From the NCBI RefSeq assembly GCF_002234595.1, contig NZ_NMUL01000040.1, forward strand, positions 86,828 through 150,827: DNA of 64,000 bases, given 5' to 3'. Shown here in pieces: positions 17,420 through 26,647 of the stretch; within the stretch, counting starts at the first letter, position 1, and each line of letters starts with the position of its first letter. The notes beneath the pieces were generated by a model. It was given only the letters and a program-made list of their open reading frames with translations. It had not been told where the DNA came from and ran no database searches. This stretch comes from Amycolatopsis vastitatis (lineage in GTDB: Bacteria; Actinomycetota; Actinomycetes; Mycobacteriales; Pseudonocardiaceae). Made by a program: the position numbers and the translations under genes.

Positions 17420-17483
17420 GACGGGTGTCAAACCGGTTCGGGACAAGCGGATCACGTGGTGCTGGTGTGGCTACTGGGACGGC

Positions 17484-18893
17484 TCAGGCGAAGCGGTCCA
17501 GCGCGCGGATCTTGTTGGTCGCGTCCAGGGCCGCGACCTTGTACGCCTCCGAAAGGGTCGGGTAGTTGAACACCGCGTCGACGAGGTAGTCGACCGTGCC
17601 GCCGCAGCCCATCACCGCCTGTCCGATGTGGACCAGGTCGGTCGCGCCGGTGCCGAACACGTGCACGCCCAGCAGCTTCCGGTCCGCCGTGGACACCAGC
17701 AGCTTCAGCATGCCGTAGCTGTCGCCGGTGATCTGGCCGCGCGCCAGCTCCCGGTAGCGGGCGATGCCGACCTCGTACGGCACCGAAGACGACGTCAGCT
17801 GGGCCTCCGTCGCGCCGACGTAGGAGATTTCCGGGATCGTGTAGATGCCGATCGGCTGCAGCGCGCCCAGCCCGTTCGCCGGCTCGCCGAACGCGTGGTA
17901 CGCCGCGAGCCTGCCCTGATCCATCGACGTCGCCGCCAGGGCCGGGAAGCCGATCACGTCGCCGACCGCGTAGATGTGCGGCACCTCGGTGCGGTAGTGC
18001 TCGTCGACCGCCAGCCTGCCGCGCTCGTCCGCGGACAGGCCCGCCGCCTCCAGGGTGAGCTCGCCGGTCATGCCCTGGCGGCCCGCGGAGTACATGACGC
18101 CGTCGGCCGGGATGCGCTTGCCGCTGACCAGCGTGGTGATCGTCGCGTCGTCGGACACCGCGACGTCGGCGACCTTCTCCCCGAAGCGGAACGTGACGCC
18201 GAGGTCGCGCAGCTGGAACTTGAGCGACTCGACGATCTCGGGGTCGCAGAAGTCCAGCATGTGGTCGCGCTGCTCGACGACGGTGACCCGCGAGCCGAGC
18301 GCGGCGAACATCGACGCGTACTCGATCCCGATCACCCCGGCCCCGACCACGACCAGCGACGACGGGATCTGCTCGAGCCGCAGGATCTCGTCGGAGTCGA
18401 GCACGCGCGCGGCGTCGAAGTCGACCTGTTTCGGCCGCGCGGGCCGGGTCCCGGTGGCGATCACGACGTAGTCCGCGGACAGCGTCCGCCGGTCGCCGCG
18501 GTGGCGGCCCTCGACGAGGACGGTGTGCGGGTCGGCGAACGAGCCGGTGCCGGCGATCAGGTCGACGTGGTTGCGCAGCAGCTGCGCGCGCACGACCTGG
18601 ACCTCGCGCCCGACCACGTGCTGGGTGCGCGCCAGCAGGTCGGCGATGGTGATGTCCTGCTTGACCCGGTAGCTCGCGCCGTAGAGCTCGCGCTGGTTCA
18701 TGCCGGTCAGGTAGAGCACCGCTTCGCGCAGTGTCTTGGACGGGATCGTGCCGGTGTTGACACACACCCCGCCGACCATGTCGTGCCGGTCGACGACCGC
18801 CACCCGCTTGCCGAGCTTCGCCGCGGCGATCGCGGCCTTCTGTCCGCCGGGGCCCGAACCGATGACGATGAGGTCGTACTCGTGCTCGCTCAC
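17484..18893 (-). CDS. sthA: soluble (Si-specific) NAD(P)+ transhydrogenase
   Basis: Flavoprotein of 469 residues that equilibrates NADPH and NAD+ in the cytoplasm. The FAD-binding GSGPGGQKAAIAAA lies at the N-terminus. The disulfide-region equivalent reads GGVCVNTGTIPSKTL, in which the redox-active CxxxxC of lipoamide dehydrogenase is CVNTGT, lacking the second Cys; this is characteristic of SthA. The NAD-binding site is VVVGAGVIGIEYASM, the second FAD contact is HIYAVGDVIG, and the dimerisation domain follows. GTG 18893 (VSEHEYDLIVIGSG) is the start. It lies 91 bp from the divergent BTAD regulator gene. Confidence 0.93.
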   Translation of the reverse strand: MSEHEYDLIVIGSGPGGQKAAIAAAKLGKRVAVVDRHDMVGGVCVNTGTIPSKTLREAVLYLTGMNQRELYGASYRVKQDITIADLLARTQHVVGREVQVVRAQLLRNHVDLIAGTGSFADPHTVLVEGRHRGDRRTLSADYVVIATGTRPARPKQVDFDAARVLDSDEILRLEQIPSSLVVVGAGVIGIEYASMFAALGSRVTVVEQRDHMLDFCDPEIVESLKFQLRDLGVTFRFGEKVADVAVSDDATITTLVSGKRIPADGVMYSAGRQGMTGELTLEAAGLSADERGRLAVDEHYRTEVPHIYAVGDVIGFPALAATSMDQGRLAAYHAFGEPANGLGALQPIGIYTIPEISYVGATEAQLTSSSVPYEVGIARYRELARGQITGDSYGMLKLLVSTADRKLLGVHVFGTGATDLVHIGQAVMGCGGTVDYLVDAVFNYPTLSEAYKVAALDATNKIRALDRFA

Positions 18894-18983
18894 GACGTCG
18901 AGCCTGCGCACCCGGCGGCCCCGGCGCAACCCCTTGCCGGTGAAGATCCGCCGGTGACCCCGCCGCGGGGTTAGCGTGGCCGG

Positions 18984-21962
18984 GTGCTGCGGGTTTCGCT
19001 GCTGGGCGAGCAGGTGATCGCCGACGACGCGACCGGCGCCGTGCTGACGCGGTCGCCGCGGTCGGTCGCGCTGGTGGCCTACCTCGTCGTGCACGCCGGC
19101 CTGGCGCAGCCGCGGCGCCTCATCGCCGGGCTGTTCTGGCCGGACTCCACCGACGCGCAGGCGCTGACCAACCTGCGCCGCGAACTCCACCAGCTGCGCC
19201 ACGTGCTGGGCGAGCAGCCGTCGCTGGCCGTCACCGGGCGCGACCTGTGCTGGCGCGACACGCCGACGAGCCGGGTGGACGTCCGGGAGTTCGACCTCGC
19301 CCGCCGGGCCGCGCTGGCCACCGGGGACGCCAGGGGCGTGCTCGCCCACGCCGACGCCGCGCTGGCCGCCTACCGCGGCGAGCTGCTGCCGGGCCTGACC
19401 GACGACTGGGTCCTGGCGGCCCGCGCCGAGCTCGACCGCCAGTGCGTCGAACTGTGCGACCTGATCTGCCGGACGCCGTCGGGCGACCCGGCCGCCGCGC
19501 TCGCCGCCGCGCGCCGCCGGATCCGCCTGCGCCCGCTGGAGGAGACCGGCTACCGGACGCTGATGCGGCTGCAGGCCGACGCCGGCGACCGGGCGGGCGC
19601 GGTGAGCACCTACCACCGGTGCGCGTCGGTCCTCGAACACGAGCTCGGGGTCGTGCCCGCCGAGCCGACGCGCGCGGCGCTGCGCCGGCTGCTCGCCCGG
19701 CCCGGCCCCGAGGTCGGGCGGGCGGCGGCGCCCGGGCTCGTCGGCCGGGCCGCCGAGCTGGCCCGGCTCGGTGAGGCGTGGCGCGCGGCCGCCGCGGGCC
19801 GGGCCGGGGTCGCCCTCGTCCGCGGGGACGCCGGGGTGGGCAAGACGCGCCTGGTCACCGAGCTCGCCGTGCTGGCCCGCGCGGAAGGCGCCGTGGTGGC
19901 CACCGGCCGCTGCTTCGGTTCGGCCGGGCAGCTCCCGCTGGCGCCGGTGGCCGAGTGGTTGCGCACCCCGGCCGTCCAGCGGGCGGCGGCCGCCCTGGAC
20001 CCGGTGTGGCGGGCCGAAGTCGACCGGCTGCTGCCGGCCGCGCGGCCGGTCGCGGGCGGGCACCCGATGGTCGACGCGTGGCAGCGCCTGCGGTTCTTCG
20101 AGGGGCTGGCCCGCGCGCTCACCGCCGGTGAACGCCCCGTCCTGCTCGTCCTCGACAACGCGCAGTGGTGCGACGAAGAGACCAGCGCGTTCGTCACCTT
20201 CTGCCTCGGTCTCGTGCCGGAGGCGCCCCTGCTGGTCGCCGTGACCCTTCGCGAAGGCGGGGCCGGGACCTGGATCACCCAGCTGCGCGAGGACGGCAAG
20301 CTGACCGAGCTCCCCCTGCGTCCCTTCGACGCCGACGGCACGGCTCGCCTCGGCGAAGCGGTCGCCGGGCGCCCGCTGTCCGATTCGGACCGGACGCTGT
20401 TGCACGCGGCCACCGGCGGGTTCCCGCTGTACGTCGTGGAAGCCTTGCGCGCCAACGCTTCCCCGCCGGCCGGGCGGCTGTCCGGGGTGCTGCGGGCCCG
20501 GCTCGAGCAGCCCGGCCCGGCGGCCCGCGAGGTCGCCGGGCTGGCCGCCGCGGCCGGCCGGGACGTCACCCTGGAGCTGCTCACCGAAGCCAGCGACCTC
20601 GACGCGGACACCGTCGTCGACGCGGTCGACGAGCTGTGGCGGCGCCGGATCCTGCGCGAGGTCGGCGGTGGCTACGACTTCACCCACGACCTGCTGCGCG
20701 ACGCCGCCTACCAGCAGGTCAGCCCGCCGCGCCGGTGGCTGCTGCACCGGCGGCTGGCGCAGGGCATCGAGCTGCTGCACGCCGGCGACCCCGACGCCGT
20801 GGCCGTGCAGCTGGCCGAGCAGTACGCCCGCGGCGGCCGCCCGGACCGTGCCGTCGAGCACTACCGGCGGGCCGCGGCCGTCGCCGCGCGGACCTTCGCC
20901 CACGCCGAAGCGATCCGGCTGCTGAAGGAAGCGCTGGCGCTCGTCCGCGCGCGGCCGCCCAGCGGCAACCGGGACCGCTCCGAACTCGCCGTCCTCGAAG
21001 CGCTCGCCGGGCCGCTCAACGCGCACCAGGGCTACGCCTCTCCCGAGCTGCAACGCACCCTGGAGCAGTCGCTCGCGCTCGCGGAATCCCTGGACAGCCA
21101 GGATTCCGCGCTGACCGCGCTGCTGGAGCTGTGGTCGTCCCAGTTCGTCCAGGGCCGGACCGCGCAGGCGCACGAGTCGGCCGAACGCGCGCTCTCGCTG
21201 CTCGTCCCCGGGACGAGCCCGGAGCTGAGCGGCTCGGCGCACTTCATCGTCGCGGGTTCGTCGGTGAGCCTCGGCCGCCCGGCCGAGGGGCTGCGGCACT
21301 TCGAGCTGGGGGCCGAGCGCACGCGGGGCGCGTCGACCTGGCCGATCGGCACCCGGCCCGACATCCACGGCCCGGCCTGGGCGGCCCACGCGCAGTGGCT
21401 GCTCGGCCACGACGACGCCGCGGTGGCGAGCAGCGCCGAAGCCGTCGAGCGGGCCCGCGCGGCCGGGCACCCGTACAGCCTGACCATCGCGCTGGCCTAC
21501 GCCGGGATCACCCACCAGCTGCGCCGCGACCGGCCCACGCTGTCGGCGGCCGTGGCGGAGCTGCGCGCCCTGTGCGACCGGTACGGGTTCGCCTACTACC
21601 GGGAGTGGGCGCTGGTGCTGGGCGGCTGGGCCCGCGGCGGCGCGGCGGGGCTGGCCGCCACCCAGGAGGGCGTCGCGCACCTCAAGGCCGAGGGGGCGTT
21701 CGCCCGGATGCCGTACTGGCTGACGCTGGTGGCCGAGCTGTCCGCGCCCGAAGCGGCCCGCGCGACGCTGGACGCGGCGCTCGCCGCCGGCGAGGCCCGC
21801 GACGACCGCTGGTGGCTGCCGGAGGTGCTGCGGCTGCGGGCCGCGCACGACGCCGATCCGGGCCCCCGCCTGCGGGCCGCCGCGGAGCTGGCCCGCGCCC
21901 AGGGCAGCGTCGCGCTGCTGCGGCGGTGCGAGGCGGATCTCGCCGGCTCCGGACCGTCCTGA
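18984..21962 (+). CDS. BTAD/AfsR-type regulator with AAA ATPase and TPR-like region
   Basis: Large transcriptional regulator of 992 residues. An N-terminal winged helix (about 1-95, with SPRSVALVAYLVVHAG and TNLRRELHQLRHVL) is followed by a bacterial transcriptional activation domain (about 97-240, LRPLEETGYRTLMRLQADAG). Then comes a signalling ATPase with Walker A GDAGVGKTRL (281-290) and Walker B VLLVLDNAQW. The long C-terminus has TPR-like helical repeats; I see no C-terminal LuxR-type HTH. Such proteins activate adjacent metabolic genes. The only same-strand neighbour is the FAD-linked oxidase starting 72 bp downstream, the likely target. The start is GTG 18984. Confidence 0.88.
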   Translation: MLRVSLLGEQVIADDATGAVLTRSPRSVALVAYLVVHAGLAQPRRLIAGLFWPDSTDAQALTNLRRELHQLRHVLGEQPSLAVTGRDLCWRDTPTSRVDVREFDLARRAALATGDARGVLAHADAALAAYRGELLPGLTDDWVLAARAELDRQCVELCDLICRTPSGDPAAALAAARRRIRLRPLEETGYRTLMRLQADAGDRAGAVSTYHRCASVLEHELGVVPAEPTRAALRRLLARPGPEVGRAAAPGLVGRAAELARLGEAWRAAAAGRAGVALVRGDAGVGKTRLVTELAVLARAEGAVVATGRCFGSAGQLPLAPVAEWLRTPAVQRAAAALDPVWRAEVDRLLPAARPVAGGHPMVDAWQRLRFFEGLARALTAGERPVLLVLDNAQWCDEETSAFVTFCLGLVPEAPLLVAVTLREGGAGTWITQLREDGKLTELPLRPFDADGTARLGEAVAGRPLSDSDRTLLHAATGGFPLYVVEALRANASPPAGRLSGVLRARLEQPGPAAREVAGLAAAAGRDVTLELLTEASDLDADTVVDAVDELWRRRILREVGGGYDFTHDLLRDAAYQQVSPPRRWLLHRRLAQGIELLHAGDPDAVAVQLAEQYARGGRPDRAVEHYRRAAAVAARTFAHAEAIRLLKEALALVRARPPSGNRDRSELAVLEALAGPLNAHQGYASPELQRTLEQSLALAESLDSQDSALTALLELWSSQFVQGRTAQAHESAERALSLLVPGTSPELSGSAHFIVAGSSVSLGRPAEGLRHFELGAERTRGASTWPIGTRPDIHGPAWAAHAQWLLGHDDAAVASSAEAVERARAAGHPYSLTIALAYAGITHQLRRDRPTLSAAVAELRALCDRYGFAYYREWALVLGGWARGGAAGLAATQEGVAHLKAEGAFARMPYWLTLVAELSAPEAARATLDAALAAGEARDDRWWLPEVLRLRAAHDADPGPRLRAAAELARAQGSVALLRRCEADLAGSGPS

Positions 21963-22034
21963 ACGGACCGAACGCTTCGCGAACGCCTGGTGCCTACGTT
22001 CGCCCTGAACCGGAAAATCCGAGAGGGGCCACCC

Positions 22035-23423
22035 ATGACCACCACCGCGTTGCCACACGAAGCCTTGGCCGCCACTCTGCGCGGCAGACTCGTCACGCCG
22101 GCGGACCCGGGCTACGACGAAGCCCGCGCCGTCTACAACGCCATGATCGACAAGCGGCCGGCGGCGATCGCCTACTGCCGCGACGCCGCCGACGTCGTCA
22201 CCTGCGTCCGCTACGGCCGCGAACGGGGCCTGGACCTCGCCGTGCGCGGCGGCGGCCACAACGCGGGCGGCCTCGGCGTCGCCGACGACGCGCTGGTCAT
22301 CGACCTGTCCGGGCTGCGCAGCACCACGGTCGACCCGGTGCACCACACCGTCCGTGCCGACGCCGGCTGCACGTGGGGCGACGTCGACCACGCGACGGTC
22401 GCGTTCGGCATGGCGACGCCGTCGGGCATCGTCGCGTCCACCGGCGTCGCGGGCCTGACCCTCGGCGGCGGCATCGGCTACCTGGCCCGCCGCTTCGGGC
22501 TGACCGTCGACAACCTGCTCGCCGCGGACGTCGTGCTCGCGGACGGCTCGTTCGTGCAGGCTTCGGAGTCTTCGCACGCCGACCTGTTCTGGGCGCTGCG
22601 CGGCGGCGGCGGCAACTTCGGCGTCGTCACGTCGTTCACGTTCCGCTGCCACGACATCGGCGAGCACGGCTCGGTGATCGCCGGACCGGTGCTCTACGAC
22701 CTGGCCAACACGCCGGACGTGCTGCGCTGGTACCGGGAACTGCTGCCGTCGCTGCCGGAGGAGCTGAACGGCTGGTTCGGCCTGCTGACCGTGCCACCCG
22801 CACCGCCGTTCCCGGAGGAGCTGTGGGGCCGCAAGGCGTGCGGCATCGTCTGGTGCTACACCGGAGCACACGCGAAGGCGGACGAGGTGCTCGCGCCGGT
22901 CCGCGACTTCGGCTCGCCGCTGCTGGTGGGTTTGCAGGAGATGCCGTACACGGCGCTGCAGGGCGCGTTCGACGCGCTGTACCCCGCCGGGCTGCAGTGG
23001 TACTGGCGCGCGGACGTGTTCCACGAGATCTCCGACGCGGCGATCGACATCCACCTCAAGCACGGCGAGGCGTTGCCGACGATGCATTCGTCGATGCACC
23101 TCTACCCGATCGACGGCGCGGCGAGCCGGGTCGCCCCGGACGCGACGGCGTTCCCGCACCGCTCGGGCGGCTGGTCGGGCGTGATCGTCGGCGTCGACCC
23201 GGCGCCGGAGAACGCGGAAGCGATCTCGCGGTGGACCCGGGACTACTGGGAGGAACTGCACCCGACCTCGGCGGGCGGAGCGTACGTCAACTTCATGATG
23301 GAGGAGGGCCAGGACCGCGTCCGGTCGTCGTACCGGGGCAACTACGAGCGGCTGGCCGCGGTCAAACGCCGGTACGACCCGGAGAACGTGTTCCACGTCA
23401 ACCAGAACATCCGCCCGGCCTAG
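22035..23423 (+). CDS. FAD-linked oxidase (PCMH/BBE family)
   Basis: Oxidoreductase of 462 residues with an N-terminal PCMH-type FAD-binding domain and C-terminal berberine-bridge (BBE) segment (YRGNYERLAAVKRRYDPENV, ending FHVNQNIRP). The His of RGGGHNAGG (near residue 77) is the expected 8-alpha-histidyl attachment site. The second attachment cysteine seen in bicovalent members is not evident: the corresponding segment is STGVAGLTLGGGIGYL. Members oxidise alcohols, sugars or natural-product intermediates. No signal peptide is seen. The ATG at 22035 follows GAGAGGGGCC. Its pairing with the BTAD regulator suggests inducible secondary or catabolic metabolism. Confidence 0.88.
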   Translation: MTTTALPHEALAATLRGRLVTPADPGYDEARAVYNAMIDKRPAAIAYCRDAADVVTCVRYGRERGLDLAVRGGGHNAGGLGVADDALVIDLSGLRSTTVDPVHHTVRADAGCTWGDVDHATVAFGMATPSGIVASTGVAGLTLGGGIGYLARRFGLTVDNLLAADVVLADGSFVQASESSHADLFWALRGGGGNFGVVTSFTFRCHDIGEHGSVIAGPVLYDLANTPDVLRWYRELLPSLPEELNGWFGLLTVPPAPPFPEELWGRKACGIVWCYTGAHAKADEVLAPVRDFGSPLLVGLQEMPYTALQGAFDALYPAGLQWYWRADVFHEISDAAIDIHLKHGEALPTMHSSMHLYPIDGAASRVAPDATAFPHRSGGWSGVIVGVDPAPENAEAISRWTRDYWEELHPTSAGGAYVNFMMEEGQDRVRSSYRGNYERLAAVKRRYDPENVFHVNQNIRPA

Positions 23424-23475
23424 GAACCCGGGGCTGACGAAAGGCAAGGGAAGGCCGCCAGCCCAGCCCGCACGA

Positions 23476-23597
23476 CACCCAGACCCCCCGCAACCCCGAT
23501 CCGAAGCCAGAACACGGACGGCGACGCCGTGTCAAGGCACGCTTTCCCGCCTTGACACGGTGCCGCCGGCCGTAGTCACAATCAGGCTTCGGGGTGG
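23476..23597. repeat. long dyad repeat element, copy 2 of 2
   Basis: A 122-bp element homologous along its length to 10511-10633 and in the same orientation. The core GTCAAGGC-ACGCTTTCCC-GCCTTGAC is identical to copy 1, and the outer arms CCGAAGCC and GGCTTCGG are kept. Stem bases differ between copies but mostly stay paired (for example GTGTCAAGG with CCTTGACAC here). It lies between the convergent FAD oxidase and glutamine-synthetase-like genes, 15 bp from the latter's stop, so a bidirectional terminator role is possible. Confidence 0.8.
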
Positions 23598-23612
23598 CGG
23601 AACCCAGCCCTC

Positions 23613-24920
23613 TCAAGACCGCAGAGCGCCACGGCGACGCTGCCAGTCCGTAACAGTGTCCAAAGAGGACTCGATCTCTTCGGTCAGCAGCGCCGCCAGC
23701 TGTGCCGCGACGGCGGGACCCAGCAACTCCCCGACCCGCTCCAGCAGCGGCAGCGCCTCCCACGGCGACGTCGCCAGTGAACCCACCGTGACCCCGGCAT
23801 CCGGCGGCGCGAGCCCCTCCTCCAAGCCGAACCGCCCGGCCGCCAGCAGGGCGGCGACGACCAGATGAGGCTGGGCATCGGCGCCGGCGAAGCGGAACTC
23901 CAGCCGAGGGCTCGACGACGGCCCGGCCACGCGCACCGACGCGGTCCGATCGTCGTACCCCCAGCGAACCTCACGGGGCGAGAACGGCGCAGTCCGCAGC
24001 CGGACATAGCTGTTCCACGTCGGAGCCCAGACGGCGGTCAGCGCCCGCGCGTCCCGCAGCACCCCGGCCAGGAAGCCGCCCAGCAGATCCGGTTCCGAAC
24101 CGTCCATTGCGGACAGCGACAGGTGCACATGTCCAGAATTTCCCTGCCCCGGCTCCGGCGCGGCGAGGTAGTCCGCGGTGACGCCGTGGCGCGCGGCGAC
24201 CCGCCGCACGATCAGCTGCTGCAGCAGGACGTCGTCGCACGCGGACAGGGCGTCGCGGTGGCGCAGCACGATCTCGTACTGCCCCGGGTGGCATTCGGCG
24301 CGCGCCGACTCGACGCCCAGCCCCGCGTCGTCCAGCGCCGTGCGCAGGTCGCGCAGCAGCGGCGCCAGGCGTTCGGTGCCGCCCACCGCGTAGTCGACGC
24401 CGTGCGTTGTGAGCGGCACGCCGGCGGAATCGCGGAAGACGACCTCGTGCTCGATGCCCACCGACGGCCCCAGCCCCAGACCTTCCAGTGCCGCCAGCTG
24501 CCCGCGCAGCACTTCGCGCGGCGCCAGCTCCGCGACGGTCCCGGACGGCCATTCGGCGTCGCACACCACCGCCCACGTCCGCTCCCCCAGCGGGATCGCG
24601 CTCGCCGCGTCGAGCCGCATCCGCAGGTCGCCGAAGCCTTCGAGGTAGCCGCCGAGCACGCCGGACGCCTTGAGCGGGTCACGCGAAGGCGTCCACGCGA
24701 AGACGTAGCTGCAGACACCGTAGCCGTCGTCGAGCACCGAAGCGGCGAACGGCGCGGCCAGCTCGACGGCGGCGAAGCGGGCGTGCGGGTCGGGCACCAG
24801 CAGGAGCAGCCGGGCACCGTCCTCGGCCAGGATTCCGCGCAGCACGGCCGTTCCCGCGGAAGCCGCCTCCTGCCGGTCGGCCAGGGATCGCGGGCCGGCC
24901 GGCCGCGTGAACGCCGTCAC
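23613..24920 (-). CDS. glutamine synthetase-like ligase at the end of a siderophore operon
   Basis: ATP-dependent carboxylate-amine ligase fold, 435 residues. The catalytic-domain motifs are intact: metal-binding GIEHEVVF, ESARAECHPGQYEIVL, the His of GNSGHVHLSL, substrate-binding NSYVRLRTAPFSPRE, RTASVRV, and RLEFRFAGADAQPHLVVAALLAAG. It has no adenylylation loop like that of housekeeping GlnA and resembles gamma-glutamylpolyamine or other GS-like ligases. Its GTG start overlaps the IucA/IucC stop by 4 bp, so it belongs to the siderophore operon. The inference is that it forms an amide with a (hydroxylated) diamine or otherwise modifies the siderophore precursor. This is unproven. Confidence 0.8.
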   Translation of the reverse strand: MTAFTRPAGPRSLADRQEAASAGTAVLRGILAEDGARLLLLVPDPHARFAAVELAAPFAASVLDDGYGVCSYVFAWTPSRDPLKASGVLGGYLEGFGDLRMRLDAASAIPLGERTWAVVCDAEWPSGTVAELAPREVLRGQLAALEGLGLGPSVGIEHEVVFRDSAGVPLTTHGVDYAVGGTERLAPLLRDLRTALDDAGLGVESARAECHPGQYEIVLRHRDALSACDDVLLQQLIVRRVAARHGVTADYLAAPEPGQGNSGHVHLSLSAMDGSEPDLLGGFLAGVLRDARALTAVWAPTWNSYVRLRTAPFSPREVRWGYDDRTASVRVAGPSSSPRLEFRFAGADAQPHLVVAALLAAGRFGLEEGLAPPDAGVTVGSLATSPWEALPLLERVGELLGPAVAAQLAALLTEEIESSLDTVTDWQRRRGALRS

Positions 24921-26647
24921 CAGGCGCCGCCGGGGTCCGGGGCGTGCAGCGGGTTCGGCACCCGGCCCCAGCGGACGTCGAACTCGTCGTCGCGCTCCAC
25001 CTTGTCGAAGCCCTGGCCGGCGAAGTGCTCCCGGTTGAGCGTCACCCGCTCGACGTCGGGGGCGAACAGGCGGCACGCGTCGAACCGCGCGGCCACGTCC
25101 GGGTTCTCGTCGCGGTAGCGGCCGACGATTTCCCGGACCAGCGCCCAGAACGCCGCCCGCGGCAGGCTCCGCTCGTCGAGCAGCAGCTCGGCCCAGAACC
25201 GGAACTGGCCGGAGAACACCGAGCTGAACAGCGACTGGGCCAGCAGGTGCGCGGGCCAGCGCAGCATGTCGGCCGCCGCCTCGGCAGGCAGGCTCTCGTA
25301 GCTTTCGAGCTGCTCGTCGAGCAGGTCGACGCCCTGGGCGAAGTCCTTGATCAGCACCCGCTGCGGGAACCCGGCGGTGTCGACGACGAGGACCAGGTTC
25401 TGGCCGTGCGGGCAGAACCCGACGCCGTGGCGCAGCAGCCACTGCAGCAACGGCGTCAGCACCAGGTCGAAAAGACGCGTCAGCCACGCTGTCGCGTCCC
25501 CGCCGCCGATCAGGTGCGACAGCATCGAGACGCCGTCGGGTCCGCGGTAGGGCAGCGCGGCGAACGAAATCGCGCGCTCCCCCTCGGAGAGCTGGATGGG
25601 CTCGCGCCAGAGCGCGCCCAGGGTTTCGTGGAACCGGTACGGCAGTTCTTCGAGGTGCCCGAACAGCGGGTGCTTCACCGACACGCTCGCGACTTCGCCG
25701 AGCAGCCCGAACCGGTACTTCTCGCTCAGCAGCGGGTCGGCCGCGCCGATCCGGCGCAGCCACGTCGTCACCGACGGCCCGGCGAGCGTGGCCGCGGAGT
25801 TGAGCCCGCGGTAGACGAGCGTGTTCCGCACCGATACGGCGGTCTTGACGTCGTGGCGTCCGGGCGTGCTCACGTTCGCCAGGGTCCGGACCGTCTGGTG
25901 CGGCCGGTAGGCGTCGGCGCTCTCCCCGAGGTCGACCACGACGCCGGTGGCGAGCTCGGCGGCGTAGAGTGTGCCGAGGATTTCGTCGGCCTGCCAGGGG
26001 TGCACGGGCACCCAGACGTAGTCCCCGGGAGCTTTCGCGGCGAACTCCGCGCGCAGTTCGCCGAGTTCGGCGGCCAGCAGCGCGTCCCGGCTCAGCCCGC
26101 CGACGCAGCGGAACTCGGCGTGGTCCGGGTGGACGGCGAACCAGCGCAGCCGGATGTCCTCGCCCGCCTCGGGCGCGTACCGGGCCCGGTCACGCGCGGA
26201 GAAGCCCACGCGGCCCTTGTTGAGCACCAGCCGCGGGTGGCCGGTGAGGTGCCCGTCGGCGACGTTGTACTCCATTGTGGACAGTTCGGCCGCGGTCGGC
26301 GCGCGCCGCAGCCGCGCGGCCTCGTTGGCGACGGTGGCGGTCAGCTCGGCGAGCACGTCGGCCAGCCGCAGCCCGCTCAGGCCCAGGACTTCGCGGGCGT
26401 CGACGACGAGCGTGCGCGGGTCGGTGACCGGGTCGCCGGACCGGCGCGCGCTGCCCGGTTCGACCGTCCAGGCGTCGAACGCGCCCCGCCGGGCCCGGAA
26501 CGTGTAGGTCGCGCCCGGCAGCTCCAGCCGGTACGCGTCGCCGTCGGCGACCGGCTCCAGCATGTGCTCGTAGGACAGTTCGCCGAGCATCTTGTGCGTG
26601 ATCAGGGCACCGGCCGCGCGCCAGGCGGCCGCGTCGTCGAGGGTCAC
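24917..26647 (-). CDS. IucA/IucC family NIS siderophore synthetase (DesD-like)
   Basis: NRPS-independent siderophore synthetase of 576 residues that adenylates a carboxylate and condenses it with an amine or hydroxylamine. Family motifs are present in order: GHPRLVLNKGRVGFS, VPVHPWQADEIL, KTAVSVRNTLVYRGLNSAA, then HGVGFCPHGQNLVLVVD and VLIKDFAQGVDL. The C-terminal FhuF-like region is short. The neighbouring decarboxylase and SidA-type hydroxylase suggest an oligomerising DesD-like enzyme acting on N-hydroxy-cadaverine or -putrescine derivatives. GTG 26647 overlaps the hydroxylase stop by 4 bp. Confidence 0.9.
   Translation of the reverse strand: MTLDDAAAWRAAGALITHKMLGELSYEHMLEPVADGDAYRLELPGATYTFRARRGAFDAWTVEPGSARRSGDPVTDPRTLVVDAREVLGLSGLRLADVLAELTATVANEAARLRRAPTAAELSTMEYNVADGHLTGHPRLVLNKGRVGFSARDRARYAPEAGEDIRLRWFAVHPDHAEFRCVGGLSRDALLAAELGELRAEFAAKAPGDYVWVPVHPWQADEILGTLYAAELATGVVVDLGESADAYRPHQTVRTLANVSTPGRHDVKTAVSVRNTLVYRGLNSAATLAGPSVTTWLRRIGAADPLLSEKYRFGLLGEVASVSVKHPLFGHLEELPYRFHETLGALWREPIQLSEGERAISFAALPYRGPDGVSMLSHLIGGGDATAWLTRLFDLVLTPLLQWLLRHGVGFCPHGQNLVLVVDTAGFPQRVLIKDFAQGVDLLDEQLESYESLPAEAAADMLRWPAHLLAQSLFSSVFSGQFRFWAELLLDERSLPRAAFWALVREIVGRYRDENPDVAARFDACRLFAPDVERVTLNREHFAGQGFDKVERDDEFDVRWGRVPNPLHAPDPGGAW

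Noticed and set aside
20165..23437. A 1,090-codon plus-strand frame overlapping the BTAD and FAD oxidase genes in another frame.
   Set aside because: Arg/Gly/Ala-rich nonsense composition, overlapping two genes with clear motifs.
17484..23447. An open frame of about 1,990 codons on the minus strand running from sthA through the region opposite the BTAD regulator and FAD oxidase.
   Set aside because: Only the last 469 codons match a protein (SthA). The rest is antisense to two well-supported genes, is rich in Arg/Gly/Pro/Gln, and is explained by high third-position GC in the opposite-strand genes.
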